NCBI GenBank assembly: GCA_040219135.1
Contig: JAVJTA010000017.1
Location: 434,001-498,000, forward strand
Direction of reading: 5' to 3'
Length of the DNA: 64,000 nucleotides
From: UBA7803 sp040219135
GTDB taxonomy: Bacteria; Pseudomonadota; Gammaproteobacteria; Pseudomonadales; Azotimanducaceae
The notes beneath the pieces are model-generated. The model was not told the origin of the DNA. It searched no databases and worked only from the letters and a program-made list of their open reading frames with translations. Each line of letters opens with the position of its first letter. The stretch's first letter is position 1. Shown piece after piece: positions 52,928 to 61,278 of this stretch. The translations under genes were made by a program, and so were the position numbers.

Positions 52928-54510
52928 TTCGAGCTTTCGAACGATTGACACGGCAAGGCTGGCTGCGCCTCGACCGGGGTCTCGATCGGCTGTTCACTGA
53001 GCCCTACAACCCTCTGTATCAGCTCGGCGCCCTGAGCTTTCTGTACTTCTGGATTGTCGCGGTGAGCGGCGTTTATCTGTTTGTGTTCTTCGACACCAGC
53101 GTTACCAAAGCCTATGTCTCTGTGGAGTATCTCACCCGGGAGCAGTGGTATGCCGGCGGGGTCATGCGCAGCCTTCATCGCTACGCCTCCGCTGCCATGG
53201 GGGTCACCGTGACCCTGCATCTGCTGCGGGAATTCTCCATGGGCCGATTCCGGGGTGCGCGCGCATTCTCGTGGATCAGCGGGGTGCCGCTGCTCTGGCT
53301 GCTTTTCGCATCAGCCATCGGCGGGTACATTCTGGTCTGGGATCAGCTCGCGCAATACTTGGCAACGGCCACCGCCGAGTGGCTGGATTGGCTGCCGGTC
53401 TTCGGAGAGCCAATCGCCCGCGCCTTCGTCAGCGACGCCACCATGAGCGACCGGCTGTTTTCGCTGCTGGTCTTCCTGCACATCGCCATTCCGTTGTTTC
53501 TTCTGGTCGGTATGTTCATCCACATCAAACGGCTCAAGTTGCCGCGTACCAGCGCCGGCAGAGTGGTCTCCGCGGCCACCTGTGCGGCCATAACCCTGGT
53601 GGCGCTGGTGCATCCTGCTACCAGCATGGCGCCCGCCGATCTCCAGACCGTACCGGCGCTTGTCCAGTTCGATTGGGTCTATCTGAACCAGTATCCGCTG
53701 CTCGACCGCTACGGTCCGGGAACGCTGTGGAGCATCGTCGGCGCAGTAACCTTGCTGCTCATCGTTCTGCCGCGGCTCTCACCCGCCCGAAGTGAGCAAT
53801 TCGCCCCCGCGGTGGTGGACCCGGACAACTGTAACGGCTGCACCTGGTGCTTTCAGGATTGCCCCTTCGAGGCCATCGTGATGGTGCCCCATGATTACAA
53901 GAAAGGCATGCGGCAGGCGCAGGTCAACGGCGATCTGTGCACGGGATGCGGTATCTGCGCCGGCGCCTGCCCGTCGGCTACACCATTCCGGCACGTGGAC
54001 GAACTGGTCTCCGGCATCGAGATTCCCGACTACCCGTTGCAGCGCCTGCGCGACGAGGCGAGCCAAGCACTGAGCCGACTCGATGGCGGCGAGGGCATCA
54101 TGGTGTTCGGTTGCGATCATGGTGCCGACGTGACCCGGCTGGCCGATGGACAGGTCGCCACACTGCGTTTGCCCTGTACAGCCATCCTGCCGCCGTCGTT
54201 CGTGGACTATGTTGCCCGGCAACCGCAGGTTGCTGGCATTCTGGTTACCGGCTGCCACCCGGAAGCCTGTTACTACCGTTTGGGAAGTGAATGGGTCTCC
54301 CAGCGGCTCGCGGCGGAGCGAAGTCCTCATCTGCGCACGTCCGACGGCAGATCCAAGGTGGAGCAGGTCTGGGCGGGGCCGCTGGAAGGACAGAAACTCG
54401 AGGATGCGTTGGCGGCCTTAAGTATCCGGTCGCATGACATACGGCCCGACGGTGAAGGCGGTCACAACGCAAGCGAGATTGCATCCGCCCGCTCAGGGGA
54501 GGTGTCATGA
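52924..54510 (+). CDS. cytochrome b - 2[4Fe-4S] ferredoxin - MvhD fusion
   Basis: A 528-residue three-part protein. Residues 1-290: cytochrome b6-like membrane domain with two bis-His heme sites, H85/H99 and H186/H200. Residues 298-355: bacterial ferredoxin with C303, C306, C309, C313 and C339, C342, C345, C349. Residues 390-465: MvhD-like (hydrogenase delta / Hdr-associated) domain with C397, C418, C444 and C449. It could pass electrons between a soluble donor, the quinone pool and the heme-copper enzyme. It overlaps both neighbours by 4 bp. Partner unknown. Confidence 0.88.
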   Translation: MIRAFERLTRQGWLRLDRGLDRLFTEPYNPLYQLGALSFLYFWIVAVSGVYLFVFFDTSVTKAYVSVEYLTREQWYAGGVMRSLHRYASAAMGVTVTLHLLREFSMGRFRGARAFSWISGVPLLWLLFASAIGGYILVWDQLAQYLATATAEWLDWLPVFGEPIARAFVSDATMSDRLFSLLVFLHIAIPLFLLVGMFIHIKRLKLPRTSAGRVVSAATCAAITLVALVHPATSMAPADLQTVPALVQFDWVYLNQYPLLDRYGPGTLWSIVGAVTLLLIVLPRLSPARSEQFAPAVVDPDNCNGCTWCFQDCPFEAIVMVPHDYKKGMRQAQVNGDLCTGCGICAGACPSATPFRHVDELVSGIEIPDYPLQRLRDEASQALSRLDGGEGIMVFGCDHGADVTRLADGQVATLRLPCTAILPPSFVDYVARQPQVAGILVTGCHPEACYYRLGSEWVSQRLAAERSPHLRTSDGRSKVEQVWAGPLEGQKLEDALAALSIRSHDIRPDGEGGHNASEIASARSGEVS

Positions 54511-55016
54511 ACAGAGGGGGAATACTGCGGCTGCTGGCTCAAGCCGCGATTCTGCTCGGATTCATTGGCGCCGTGGCCATCCTCACGACCTCGCCCGCGT
54601 ACCGCTACCGCGAGCCGGATGAAGCGATGGTCAAGCTCAGTCTGCTCCATGCGGGGGTTCGCCTTGGCGAGTGCCGCACTCGCAGCGACGCGGAAATGGC
54701 CGATCTGCCGCCCAACATGCGTGCCGCCCAGGAGTGTCCGCGAGAACGTTCGCCGCTGCTGCTGCAGCTCGATCTCGACGGCGTTCGACTCATCGACGCC
54801 ACCCTGGAACCACAAGGCCTCCATGGTGACGGCCGTGCGGCGTTCTATCGACGCCTGAAAGTGCCCGCCGGAACGTTCAGCGTGGCCGTAAGGATGAGCG
54901 ATGACGTGCGCAGTGAGGGCTTTGCCTACGAGCTCGCTCGTGACGTGGAACTCCACCCCGGGGACGTTCTGGTCATCGACTTCGATGCGCAGTCCGGCCG
55001 GTTCGTGTTGATCTGA
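54507..55016 (+). CDS. membrane-anchored protein of unknown function
   Basis: A 169-residue protein: one N-terminal helix (LLAQAAILLGFIGAVAILT) then a periplasmic domain with two Cys (GECR, QECP). I do not recognise a family. Its ATG overlaps the fusion gene stop by 4 bp, so it belongs to the same operon, in the position of the fourth product of norSY-senC-orf1-like sets. Confidence 0.65.
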   Translation: MNRGGILRLLAQAAILLGFIGAVAILTTSPAYRYREPDEAMVKLSLLHAGVRLGECRTRSDAEMADLPPNMRAAQECPRERSPLLLQLDLDGVRLIDATLEPQGLHGDGRAAFYRRLKVPAGTFSVAVRMSDDVRSEGFAYELARDVELHPGDVLVIDFDAQSGRFVLI

Positions 55017-55042
55017 TGGTGGAATCAGCGATGAGTCGGCTG

Positions 55043-55234
55043 CTACATGGCACTTGGTCCCAGCAACCGCTGCATCACTTCGAACGTGACGATTGCCAGC
55101 ACCAGGATGATGGCGAAGAAGATCAGCGAACGTTGCTCGAAAGGCTGACCACGGCGGGCCTCCAGGTACTTCAGCAGCGCGTCCGTGCCGAAATACAGAG
55201 CCGCGGCAACGATAGTGAACAGGACGATTTGCAT
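55043..55234 (-). CDS. small two-span membrane protein
   Basis: A 63-residue protein: MQIVLFTIVAAALYFGTDALL, a charged loop (EARRGQPFEQR), and SLIFFAIILVLAIVTFEVMQ. Its pattern of two clean helices with a hydrophilic turn suggests a real protein rather than a shadow. It lies on the minus strand in the 275-bp gap of the respiratory cluster. Function unknown. Confidence 0.6.
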   Translation of the reverse strand: MQIVLFTIVAAALYFGTDALLKYLEARRGQPFEQRSLIFFAIILVLAIVTFEVMQRLLGPSAM

Positions 55235-55290
55235 GCAGTGTGCTGCTCGGCTGGGATCCAGCCGTACAGCATAGGCAAAGGGGCATCGGC

Positions 55291-56286
55291 ATGACAGCCC
55301 GGACGGTCGGCGTCACGCCTTCCTGCCGGCACCCGGTTGCGCATCCGTTCCTGGCGCGGCTGGCAGCGGTGTTGGTTCTGCTCATCATTGCAACCAACGT
55401 ATTGAGCGCCTATCTGCGGCTGGACGAAGCTGGATTGAGCTGCACACCCTGGCCCGATTGCTACGCGCAGCTCGCAGCGAGTAACCGGGAAATGGAATCG
55501 GCGCTGCCGGCGGCATTGGCACCCCATGAGCAGTTGAAGCAAGCACATCGTCTGCTGGCCGGCGCGCTGGTCCTGGTGGTTCTGGTTGTGCTGCACCAGC
55601 GCGCGCGCCTGGGCCTGCTGGGGAGCGAGGCAACTTTGCCCTTCGCCCTGGCCGCCGTAATGCTGGGGCTGGCCGTGGTGGGACCGGCCAGCTATCTGAA
55701 GACCATGCCGGCAATCGCCACCACGAATCTGCTGGGGGGGCTGCTGTTGCTCGCGCTGGCCTGGCGATTGCTGCTGGTGAGCCGCCGTCCGCGGCAAGTG
55801 GCCGTGGCCGACGGGGTTCGGCTCTTCGTCCTGGTCTCGCTGGTCGTCGTGGCTGCGCAATCTGCACTCGGTGCATGGACCAGCGCCAACTTTGCCGGCA
55901 TAGCGTGCAATGGCGTGTTTGCGTGTGAGGAGCTGGCGGCCCCGGTGTCAGGGCTGGCTGCCTTCAACTACTTCCGCGAGCTGGAACTGGACGCCACTGG
56001 GCGGGTGCTCATGGGGCCGGAGGCATGGCTGATTCAGTACGTCCATCGGCTGGGAGCGTGTCTGACCGCTGCCGTGCTTGCCCTGCTCGCGGCGGGTCTG
56101 TGGCGCCAGGGGTTGCGTTCCCACGCAGTCATGGTCGGCGCGCTATTGGCACTGCAGATCGGCGTGGGCCTGGCGGCGGTTGCCGCCGGAATGCCGCTGT
56201 TCCTCGTTCTACTGCACAACCTGCTGGCCGCGGGCCTCGTCGTCGTGCTGGTGGACATCAACTATCGGGCAATCGGCCATGACTAA
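55291..56286 (+). CDS. ctaA: heme A synthase
   Basis: A 331-residue CtaA protein with about eight helices. NVLSAYLRLDEAGLSCTPWPDCY is the N-terminal motif, with further His in QAHRLLAG, YVHRLGA and LLHNLLA as heme ligands. It converts heme O to heme A, so the cluster's enzymes may hold heme A. CtaB (heme O synthase) is not in this window. ATG 55291 follows AAAGGGG. Confidence 0.9.
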   Translation: MTARTVGVTPSCRHPVAHPFLARLAAVLVLLIIATNVLSAYLRLDEAGLSCTPWPDCYAQLAASNREMESALPAALAPHEQLKQAHRLLAGALVLVVLVVLHQRARLGLLGSEATLPFALAAVMLGLAVVGPASYLKTMPAIATTNLLGGLLLLALAWRLLLVSRRPRQVAVADGVRLFVLVSLVVVAAQSALGAWTSANFAGIACNGVFACEELAAPVSGLAAFNYFRELELDATGRVLMGPEAWLIQYVHRLGACLTAAVLALLAAGLWRQGLRSHAVMVGALLALQIGVGLAAVAAGMPLFLVLLHNLLAAGLVVVLVDINYRAIGHD

Positions 56287-56866
56287 GCGGCATCGGCGCA
56301 TGCTGTTGAGCGTGATCACCGGTCTGCTGGCGTTGGCCACGGTCAAACTGGTGATACCCGGAGCGCCCGAGCTTCCGCTTCTCGAGGACATCGGCGGCGC
56401 CCTGCAGGCGCCCAGCACCCGTGGCCGTGAGGTATCACTGGCGGATTTTCGGGGCAGGGTGGTGCTGCTCAACTTCGGCTTCACGAGTTGCCCGGACGTC
56501 TGTCCCACGGTCCTGGCGCGCATGCGCGCTCTGCTTCTGGACCTCGACGCCTTGAATGTGTCGGTGCAGCCGCTGTTCGTAACCATCGACCCGGAACGCG
56601 ACCGGCTGCCGGCGCTGGATCGCTACCTGAGGCACTTTCACCCACGCCTGATTGGGCTGCGGCCAAAGCCGGATGAGCTGGAGCGAATCGCGGCGCGCTA
56701 CCGGGCGGTTTACCAGCGCGAATCCATGCCGTCCGGGGTTGACTACGGGTTCGCCCACAGCTCGCACATCTATCTCATCGACCAGGAAGGCCGGGTTCGA
56801 GCCATGTTCGGCGCTGGGGCGCGACTTCCCGAGATGGTTGCTTCCGTGCGGCGGCTGGGTTCGTAG
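56279..56866 (+). CDS. SCO1/SenC-family copper protein
   Basis: A 195-residue thioredoxin-like SCO protein: N-terminal anchor (LLSVITGLLALATVKLVI) and copper site FGFTSCPDVCPT (C71, C75) with His in AHSSHIYLID. It is more typical SCO than the protein at 52079. It overlaps ctaA by 8 bp and precedes the second subunit-I-like gene. Confidence 0.9.
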   Translation: MTKRHRRMLLSVITGLLALATVKLVIPGAPELPLLEDIGGALQAPSTRGREVSLADFRGRVVLLNFGFTSCPDVCPTVLARMRALLLDLDALNVSVQPLFVTIDPERDRLPALDRYLRHFHPRLIGLRPKPDELERIAARYRAVYQRESMPSGVDYGFAHSSHIYLIDQEGRVRAMFGAGARLPEMVASVRRLGS

Positions 56867-56886
56867 CAGTGTCGGGGAAACAGATT

Positions 56887-58293
56887 ATGGCCAACATCAC
56901 ATACGACGCCTTGACGCCCACCCGGGAAGTCCCTGCTGACGCAGACACTCTGCGGTCGCCCCTGGGCTGGCTGTGGCTGTCCGTGTACTCACTGATTGGC
57001 GCAGGACTCATGTCGCTGCTGCTGGCGCTGGCGCGTACACCCCTGATCCAGAATGTGCTGGAGAATCCGGCGTTGTTCAAAGTGGCGCTGGTGGTTCACG
57101 TGGACCTATCCGCGCTGGTGTGGTTCTGTGCCTGTGCCAGCTTGCTGTGGAGTCTGCTGATCCCGGATCCGCGCGGTTTGTGGGGCCGGGGCGCGCTGGG
57201 CCTTTCAGTGATCGGCACCGCCATGTTGACGCTGGCGCCGTTCATCGGAGCACCGCTCCCCATCATGAACAACTACGTGCCGGTGCTGGAACAGAGCTGG
57301 TTTCTCGCCGCGCTCGGGCTGGTGGCGGCCGGCGTCTGCGTGGGGGCATGGCGCTATCTGGCTGCCTGTCGCGGAATGGGACTACTGCGCGCTATGGATG
57401 CCATGAGCTGCGTACGGTTGGCAATGGCGCTGGTCGCGGTGATGATGCTGTTGTCTGCTGGCTGTCTCGGATTGTCCTATGCATTCATGCCGGCAGGGCT
57501 CAGCGGCGAGATCTACTACGATCTGCTGTTCTGGGGCAGCGGCCATGTGCTGCAGGTGGCCTACACGCTCATGGCACTGGCCGCCTGGATCGTTCTGGTG
57601 CGCGGCCTCGATAAGCGCTACGCCCGGCAGTGGGGCTGGATCAGGTGGCTGCTGATCATTGCCGTGGTCCCCACGCTGATGGTGCCCTGGGCCTATCTGC
57701 CGGAACTGGATGCACGCGAGCACGTGCTGCGGTTCACGGAAATGATGCGCTGGGGCGGAGTGGCAGCCATACCGCTGGTGCTGCTGGCCTTCGCCGGTCT
57801 CCTTGCCAGCCGTAGCCATACCCCGGAAGGGGGCTGGCTGCGCGCCGCGGCGCTGTGTTCCCTGAGTCTGTTCGCAGTCGGCGGGATCATGGGATTTCTG
57901 ATCCGCGGTTCCAACACCATGATTCCGGCTCACTACCACGGCTCTATAGTCGGCGTGACCCTGGCGCTCATGGGCCTGGTCTATTTCGTTCTACCGCGTC
58001 TCAGCCGACCCATCACGATGCCGCGGGCGGCGCTCTGGCAGCCCTACATCTATGCGTCCGGGCAACTCATGCATGTGACCGGGCTGGCCTGGTGCGGGGG
58101 TTATGGTGTACAGCGCAAGGTATCCGGGACCGCGCAGGGGCTGGATGGCATTGCGCAGACCGCAGGCATGGGACTGATGGGGCTGGGCGGCCTGGTCTCG
58201 GTGCTGGGCGGCATGCTGTTCCTGATCGTGGTGATCTCCGCGTTGCGGCCGCTGGTCAGCCGCACTTGGAATCTCCGCAGTTCAGAAACGTGA
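56887..58293 (+). CDS. heme-copper subunit I-like protein without CuB His pair
   Basis: A 468-residue multi-span protein of the heme-copper subunit I superfamily. His71 (low-spin heme), His220 in FWGSGHVLQV, and His349/His351 in PAHYHG are present. The helix that should bear the CuB HH pair (around 250-270) has no His, and the Tyr position is Val224. It may bind two hemes but not a normal CuB. ATG 56887 is chosen over GTG 56869 for its GGGGAAACAG site. The function is unknown; a sensor, electron carrier or NO-handling role is conceivable. Confidence 0.8.
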   Translation: MANITYDALTPTREVPADADTLRSPLGWLWLSVYSLIGAGLMSLLLALARTPLIQNVLENPALFKVALVVHVDLSALVWFCACASLLWSLLIPDPRGLWGRGALGLSVIGTAMLTLAPFIGAPLPIMNNYVPVLEQSWFLAALGLVAAGVCVGAWRYLAACRGMGLLRAMDAMSCVRLAMALVAVMMLLSAGCLGLSYAFMPAGLSGEIYYDLLFWGSGHVLQVAYTLMALAAWIVLVRGLDKRYARQWGWIRWLLIIAVVPTLMVPWAYLPELDAREHVLRFTEMMRWGGVAAIPLVLLAFAGLLASRSHTPEGGWLRAAALCSLSLFAVGGIMGFLIRGSNTMIPAHYHGSIVGVTLALMGLVYFVLPRLSRPITMPRAALWQPYIYASGQLMHVTGLAWCGGYGVQRKVSGTAQGLDGIAQTAGMGLMGLGGLVSVLGGMLFLIVVISALRPLVSRTWNLRSSET

Positions 58294-58324
58294 GTCAACC
58301 GTCGAGCAGCACGGTGGCCACGGT

Positions 58325-58740
58325 GTGCCGTTTGCTGCACGGTTTCGCGCCTGTTCGACGCAAAACAGTTCGTGGGATTTCTTCTATGCCCTGGGTGTCG
58401 TTTTCGCGCTGAAAATCGGATTGAGCGTGTCCGAAGCTGCGTTGCTCATGAGCGCCGTAGTGCTCGGCGGTCTGGCCTTCCAACTCCCCATAGGTGCGAT
58501 GGCGGATCGGTATGACCGGCGCGTTGTCATGTCTGGCGCTTTGATGGCAGTCGGCACCGCCTGCAGCACGCTGGCGGGCTTCATCGCCTCAGAATTGCCG
58601 CTTGTCGCCCTGCTGATCGTGGCGCTGACATTCGGAGGTGCGGTCAGCAGTGTCTATCCGCTCTGCGTCGCACAGACCTTGCCGGCAGCGTCAGAAAGAG
58701 CCGCCGCCAGCAATCGCATTCAAGGCGCCGCCGAGCAATG
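58325..58740 (+). pseudogene. MFS transporter fragment
   Basis: About 135 residues resemble the middle of an MFS transporter (YcaD-like): FYALGVVFALKIGLSVSEAALLMSAVVLGGLAFQLPIGAMADRYDRRVVM and VALTFGGAVSSVYPLCVAQT. Both ends are missing and the frame then runs into unrelated sequence. It is a decayed remnant at the end of the respiratory cluster. Confidence 0.75.
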
Positions 58741-59019
58741 CTGTCGGCAGCAGCACAGCCTGTGCAAGAGGGCCTCACGCTTTCCTGAGCCGTGCGCGTT
58801 CGATTCGCGCCCGAGCGCGCGACAGAATGAAACTGCGACGTACTCTGCGAAGTGATCCGCGGGGTCGAAAACGCTCGAGAATCCTTCCTCTATGGAGAGG
58901 AGCCTAGTCTCTAGATCCTCGATCGTGCACCGCTGGCCGTCTATTTCATCGGCGAGGGACAGCAACCGGTCCCAAATCAGTGTTCGGTTTGATGCTAAGC
59001 TCGTCACGGCTCGGACCAC
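58720..59019 (-). CDS. hypothetical protein downstream of rnk
   Basis: A 99-residue frame, GTG 59019, overlapping the end of the rnk-like gene by 16 bp. SLADEIDGQRCTIEDLETRLLSIEEGFSSVFDPADHFAEYVAVSF looks protein-like, but the C-terminal third overlaps the MFS remnant and may be extraneous. Family unknown. Confidence 0.35.
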   Translation of the reverse strand: MVRAVTSLASNRTLIWDRLLSLADEIDGQRCTIEDLETRLLSIEEGFSSVFDPADHFAEYVAVSFCRALGRESNAHGSGKREALLHRLCCCRQHCSAAP

Positions 59020-59396
59020 GCGTATGCTCGGACGTCTTTGACCTCGAGATTTCGATCTCGTCCGTTCGGGAGGGGCCAGGCAATCTGTTCCCCCACGCGA
59101 AGCCCGATTAGAGCGGCGCCGACCGGAGCCAGGATCGAAATCCGGCGCCGCGCAGCGTCTGCGTGTGCCGGATAGACCAGTTCCACGGTCGACTCTTCGC
59201 CAGTGTCCGTATCCCGGAACGTAACGATGGAGCCCATCGCTACCACGTCGGCAGGGAGTTCGGCGTCGGGTATGACCGTTGCAGCATCTAGCTCGTCGTA
59301 CAGCAGCTCCACAGCCTCCTGTTCCGACTTGGTCACAAGGCTCAACAACCGGGCGTAGTCACGTTCGCACACTAGCACGGAGCGTGTCTGAGTCAC
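59004..59396 (-). CDS. rnk: Rnk-like (GreA/GreB C-terminal domain) regulator
   Basis: A 130-residue protein with the GreA/B-type C-terminal fold: ELLYDELDAATVIPDAELPADVVAMGSIVTFRDTDTGEESTVELVYP and LAPVGAALIGLRVGEQIAWPLPNG. It is of the Rnk type, which binds RNA polymerase. GTG 59396 is chosen for its spacing from GAGGAG; GTG 59405 is the alternative. Confidence 0.88.
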   Translation of the reverse strand: MTQTRSVLVCERDYARLLSLVTKSEQEAVELLYDELDAATVIPDAELPADVVAMGSIVTFRDTDTGEESTVELVYPAHADAARRRISILAPVGAALIGLRVGEQIAWPLPNGRDRNLEVKDVRAYAWSEP

Positions 59397-59405
59397 GATT
59401 AGCAC

Positions 59406-59739
59406 TCCTCGAAGAGTGAGAAGAAGGGTTTCTAGATGTCAGAAGAGTGGCGGCGGAGGCGAGCGTGTGCCTCAGCCGCCCAGACGAAGCAGGGCCGCGA
59501 GCGGACCCCGTTCTGGGCGCCGGTAGTAGTGACGCGGCGAGTTGCGAGCAATGCGAATAACACGCGTCGACCATACATCAGGCGGCGATATTGGGGAAGC
59601 TCTCGCAGGCGAACGGCCACATGTCACGGGCGTGGTTCGAATTCCCGTGGGGTTTAGCGATCGGGTTGGTTCGATCTAATGATTGCCAATAGCTAATCTA
59701 TGACCACCTGACTGCCATCACAAACGCAGACCGCGTCGA
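59406..59739. other. 330-bp gap without a recognised gene
   Basis: Only short open frames with no recognisable product are seen between rnk and the 59740 gene. GC content is lower than in the catabolic region. Confidence 0.4.
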
Positions 59740-59982
59740 TCACACCGGCCCATTCCGCGGATACTCGGACCATTCTCTCCTTCGAGTGGCCGGCTGGCAT
59801 GCGTAGCCCGGCAGACAGTCGATATGCCCTAGAAGTGGGAGGACCCAGGCAGTCAAGAGAACGAACTCGCGGTCCTCGATGTCGAGCAGATCTGCAAACA
59901 GCGCCTCGACATTGCCCGTCTCCGCTCGGCACTTCATGTGCTGTAACAGGCGATCCACAAAGGCGTCAATATCGTAGATCAC
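59740..59982 (-). CDS. hypothetical protein in the sdhB operon
   Basis: An 80-residue protein (MIYDIDAFVDRLLQHMKCRAETGNVEALFADLLDIEDREFVLLTAWVLPLLGHID). No family recognised. Its ATG overlaps the preceding gene's stop by 4 bp, as do the next two upstream junctions, so it belongs to the operon beginning at 61095. Confidence 0.6.
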   Translation of the reverse strand: MIYDIDAFVDRLLQHMKCRAETGNVEALFADLLDIEDREFVLLTAWVLPLLGHIDCLPGYACQPATRRREWSEYPRNGPV

Positions 59983-60167
59983 GTCCTCAATAGGCGCGTT
60001 GACCCGTTCAGATTGGTGGTCTGCCAGGATAGCCGAGCGCGTTTCCTGCGGCGATCGCGAGTGTCGTCGCTAAGTTGGCTGAGCGCTCGATTGATGTGCT
60101 GATGTACGTCCGAGAGGACCTTGAGAACGTGGTAGACACTCTCGTAAGCGTACAGGCGCTCCATCAC
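59979..60167 (-). CDS. hypothetical protein in the sdhB operon
   Basis: A 62-residue mostly helical, basic protein (MMERLYAYESVYHVLKVLSDVHQHINRALSQL). The His-rich helix may be metal- or heme-related, but no family is recognised. It overlaps sdhB by 4 bp upstream and the 59740 gene downstream. Confidence 0.55.
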   Translation of the reverse strand: MMERLYAYESVYHVLKVLSDVHQHINRALSQLSDDTRDRRRKRARLSWQTTNLNGSTRLLRT

Positions 60168-60904
60168 GATCCTTCCTGCAGCAGCATGCCCTCGATACGC
60201 GATATCGCGTTCCGAGGATTCAGTCCTTTAGGACAGAAAGCGACGCAATTCAGGACGGCGCGACAGCGAAAGACGCTGAACGGATCGTCAAGATCCGCAA
60301 GGCGCTCGCGAGAAGCCGTGTCTCTGCTGTCCGCCAGAAAGCGATAGCCCCAGAGCAGACCCGCTGGACCTACGTAGGTTTCCGGATTCCACCACCAAGA
60401 AGGGCACGCAGACGTGCAACAACCGCAAAGGACGCATTCGTATAGGCCATCAAGTCGCGCTCGCTCTTCCGGAGACTGCAGTCTTTCCTGCGATGGCGGG
60501 GGCTGATCATTGATGAGCCAGGGCTTGACGGATTTGTATTGCTCCCAGAACTGTTGCATGTCGACGACGAGGTCTCGGATCACCGGCATGCCTGGCAGCG
60601 GCCTTATGATCAAACTCTTGGAAGCGTTGATTTTCTGTCCGGAGGGAAGGCGGCCGCCTTGAAGCGCTGTTGAAACCCGAGTAATGCAAGCGAGGGCATT
60701 GGCTCCGTTGATGTTCATACCGTCGGATCCGCAGACCCCCTCGCGGCAACTGCGTCTGAAGGTCAGCGTCGGGTCCTGTTCCTTGAGTGCCTCGAGGACG
60801 TCGAGGACCATCAGGTCTCTCGATTGGGGCACTTCGAAGTCGTAGTCCTGTAGATACGGGACGCTGTCAGACTCGGGATTGTAGCGATAAACCGTCACTC
60901 GCAT
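60164..60904 (-). CDS. sdhB: succinate dehydrogenase/fumarate reductase iron-sulfur subunit (orphan)
   Basis: A 246-residue SdhB-type protein with complete clusters. The [2Fe-2S] site is C53, C58, Asp61 and C73; [4Fe-4S] CVLCGCCTSACP; [3Fe-4S] around CVAFCPKGLNP. No sdhA, sdhC or sdhD gene adjoins, so it must work with partners elsewhere or with another redox protein. It is in an operon with three small proteins in a low-GC part of the island. Confidence 0.9.
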   Translation of the reverse strand: MRVTVYRYNPESDSVPYLQDYDFEVPQSRDLMVLDVLEALKEQDPTLTFRRSCREGVCGSDGMNINGANALACITRVSTALQGGRLPSGQKINASKSLIIRPLPGMPVIRDLVVDMQQFWEQYKSVKPWLINDQPPPSQERLQSPEERARLDGLYECVLCGCCTSACPSWWWNPETYVGPAGLLWGYRFLADSRDTASRERLADLDDPFSVFRCRAVLNCVAFCPKGLNPRNAISRIEGMLLQEGS

Positions 60905-61095
60905 CGGCGCCTCCGATTCGAGCTGTGGCCAGAACTTAAGCCGGGCTGCGTCACTGCCAGGGGATCGCTTGCCGGAAACGTCGCCTCCAATGCTTCGTCC
61001 AGGGGTCGGTCGGCGTGCGCGGGATCATATTGCTCCCGACCAAGTCCAAGACGATGCTGATCGAGGCTCCCTGGCTTCGGTGGGTGATGGGACAT
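60895..61095 (-). CDS. small protein with TFPASDP motif
   Basis: A 66-residue protein containing LDEALEATFPASDPLAVTQPG, a motif found in many small uncharacterised bacterial proteins. ATG 61095; the stop overlaps sdhB by 10 bp. First gene of the sdhB operon and divergent from nsrR. Function unknown. Confidence 0.7.
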   Translation of the reverse strand: MSHHPPKPGSLDQHRLGLGREQYDPAHADRPLDEALEATFPASDPLAVTQPGLSSGHSSNRRRRCE

Positions 61096-61237
61096 GATGA
61101 GCTCTCGGCTAGATTGCGTTACTCCTGCATACTGTATGGCTTTTCAGATTGAATGTACCTCTGTATTGAATCGATATGCTCGTCCCCGGATAGCAACGAA
61201 TAAGTCTTAGCGGGAGGTTGGAATGGGACTTTGATTT

Positions 61238-61260
61238 AAATAGCATGCGAAATGCATGTT
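61238..61260. promoter_or_regulatory. possible NsrR operator, autoregulatory
   Basis: Read on the minus strand, AACATGCATTT differs from the NsrR half-site AAGATGCATTT at one base. The second arm, GCATGCTATTT, is weaker. It ends 18 bp before the nsrR start. Confidence 0.5.
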
Positions 61261-61278
61261 AAGGAGGAAAGGCCGGGA

